Shown piece by piece: positions 63,593 through 64,000 of a DNA stretch of 64,000 nt (the stretch's first letter is position 1; the number at the start of each line of letters is the position of its first letter). The stretch is from Prorocentrum cordatum (lineage: Eukaryota > Sar > Dinophyceae > Prorocentrales > Prorocentraceae): contig CAUYUJ010018059.1 of NCBI GenBank assembly GCA_963575745.1, forward strand, positions 1,005,001-1,069,000, read 5' to 3'. The notes below the pieces were generated by a model, which saw only the letters and a program-made list of their open reading frames with translations, ran no database searches and was not told where the DNA came from. A program made the translations under genes and the position numbers.

Positions 63593-63666
63593 GAAGCCAG
63601 GACAACGACCAAAAAACAGGAGGAGGAGCAGGAACAGGAGAACGAAGAGGGGGGAGGAGAAGCGGG

Positions 63667-64000
63667 CTACCCGCCGCTGCCGCCGCCACGCACAGCCCTG
63701 CACCGGGCAGCGCCGCAGAGCCGGCACTGCGCGGCGCCAGACTGCGCGGGCACCGCGTCCAGCAGAGCGCGCGCCACGCCCAGGGCAAGCCGGACGGTTA
63801 TGAGCGTCCGCCAGCGCGCTCCCGAGCTCTCGCTCTCGCTCCCTCTGGCACGAGCGCTGCTACCGACTGCCGTCGGGCGGCGAGCGGCTGCTTGGTCGGA
63901 GCGCTCCGCGGAGCGCCGGCCGAACGACAGCGGCGGACGCGAGCGGCGGGCGCGAGAGAGCGCTCGCCCGCCTCCGAGCGGTGCGAGGAGCGGAGCGCGC
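63667..64000 (-). other. Open frame entering from the right edge, weak
   Basis: A minus-strand frame without a start in the window ends in TAG at 63669-63667. Its end includes LITVRLALGVARALLDAVPA and a Cys-containing CRLCGAARC stretch before a Gly-rich tail. It could be the last exon of a gene beyond 64000, but 63820-64000 is dominated by GAGCGC/GCGCTC words that keep many frames open. Confidence 0.2.

Overview
The window looks like gene-poor nuclear DNA of a eukaryotic alga with a large, GC-rich, repeat-dominated genome. A dinoflagellate is the best fit; a free-living Prorocentrum-like lineage is my guess and is not proven. The reasons are one compact, uninterrupted, GC-rich transporter gene in 64 kb, long triplet tracts (TCC/GGA, CAT, GTC, GAC), minisatellites whose units run open in several frames, and many 80-220 bp elements with inverted ends. 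I saw no bacterial operons, rRNA, convincing tRNA, CRISPR array or complete autonomous transposon. Most of the long open frames here are read through low-complexity DNA (poly-Ser/Leu/Pro/Asp/Glu) and are not genes.

The one gene I trust is on the minus strand at 58196-59206: a 336-residue, ten-helix EamA/DMT transporter of the SLC35F5 (yeast YML018C/THI74) type. Its reading frame stays open to 59890, but that extension consists of two inverted-repeat elements (59230-59443 and 59535-59664) and is probably not protein. Two weaker coding traces are a possible alanine-rich terminal exon ending in a membrane helix (44013-44190, minus) and a possibly decayed gene or element ORF on the minus strand at 54194-55665.

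Layout. 0-14 kb: TCC/GGA, CT/GA and CAA tracts with first copies of several dispersed families. 14-17 kb: a GT/CGTG tract inside a direct repeat, then a 90-bp satellite (12 units). 18-22 kb: a cluster of dispersed elements. 22-25.5 kb: CAT tracts enclosing a 134-bp GC-rich tandem. 25.5-28.4 kb: a ~290-bp tandem and a second, inverted 90-bp satellite array (~15 units). 28.6-32.3 kb: a duplicated ~1.3-kb block, a TTGCAC minisatellite and a 192-bp palindrome. 33-40 kb: foldback elements and a duplicated ~0.75-kb composite. 42.1-43.3 kb: a 1.2-kb GTC tract. 44.7-46.2 kb: three minisatellites in succession. 47-53 kb: degenerate purine-rich repeats, short tandems and dispersed elements. 53-57 kb: a GAC tract, palindromes and the possible decayed gene. 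58-60 kb: the transporter. 61-61.9 kb: a tandem array that reverses direction in its middle.

The strongest candidate for something undescribed is the set of small inverted-end elements, above all family A: six copies of 84-159 bp, all in the same orientation, four with 9-10 bp flanking direct repeats and most beginning AG|GT. They resemble MITEs and, in layout, the introner elements known from dinoflagellates. Coordinates of dispersed repeats were read by eye and may be off by several to tens of bases.
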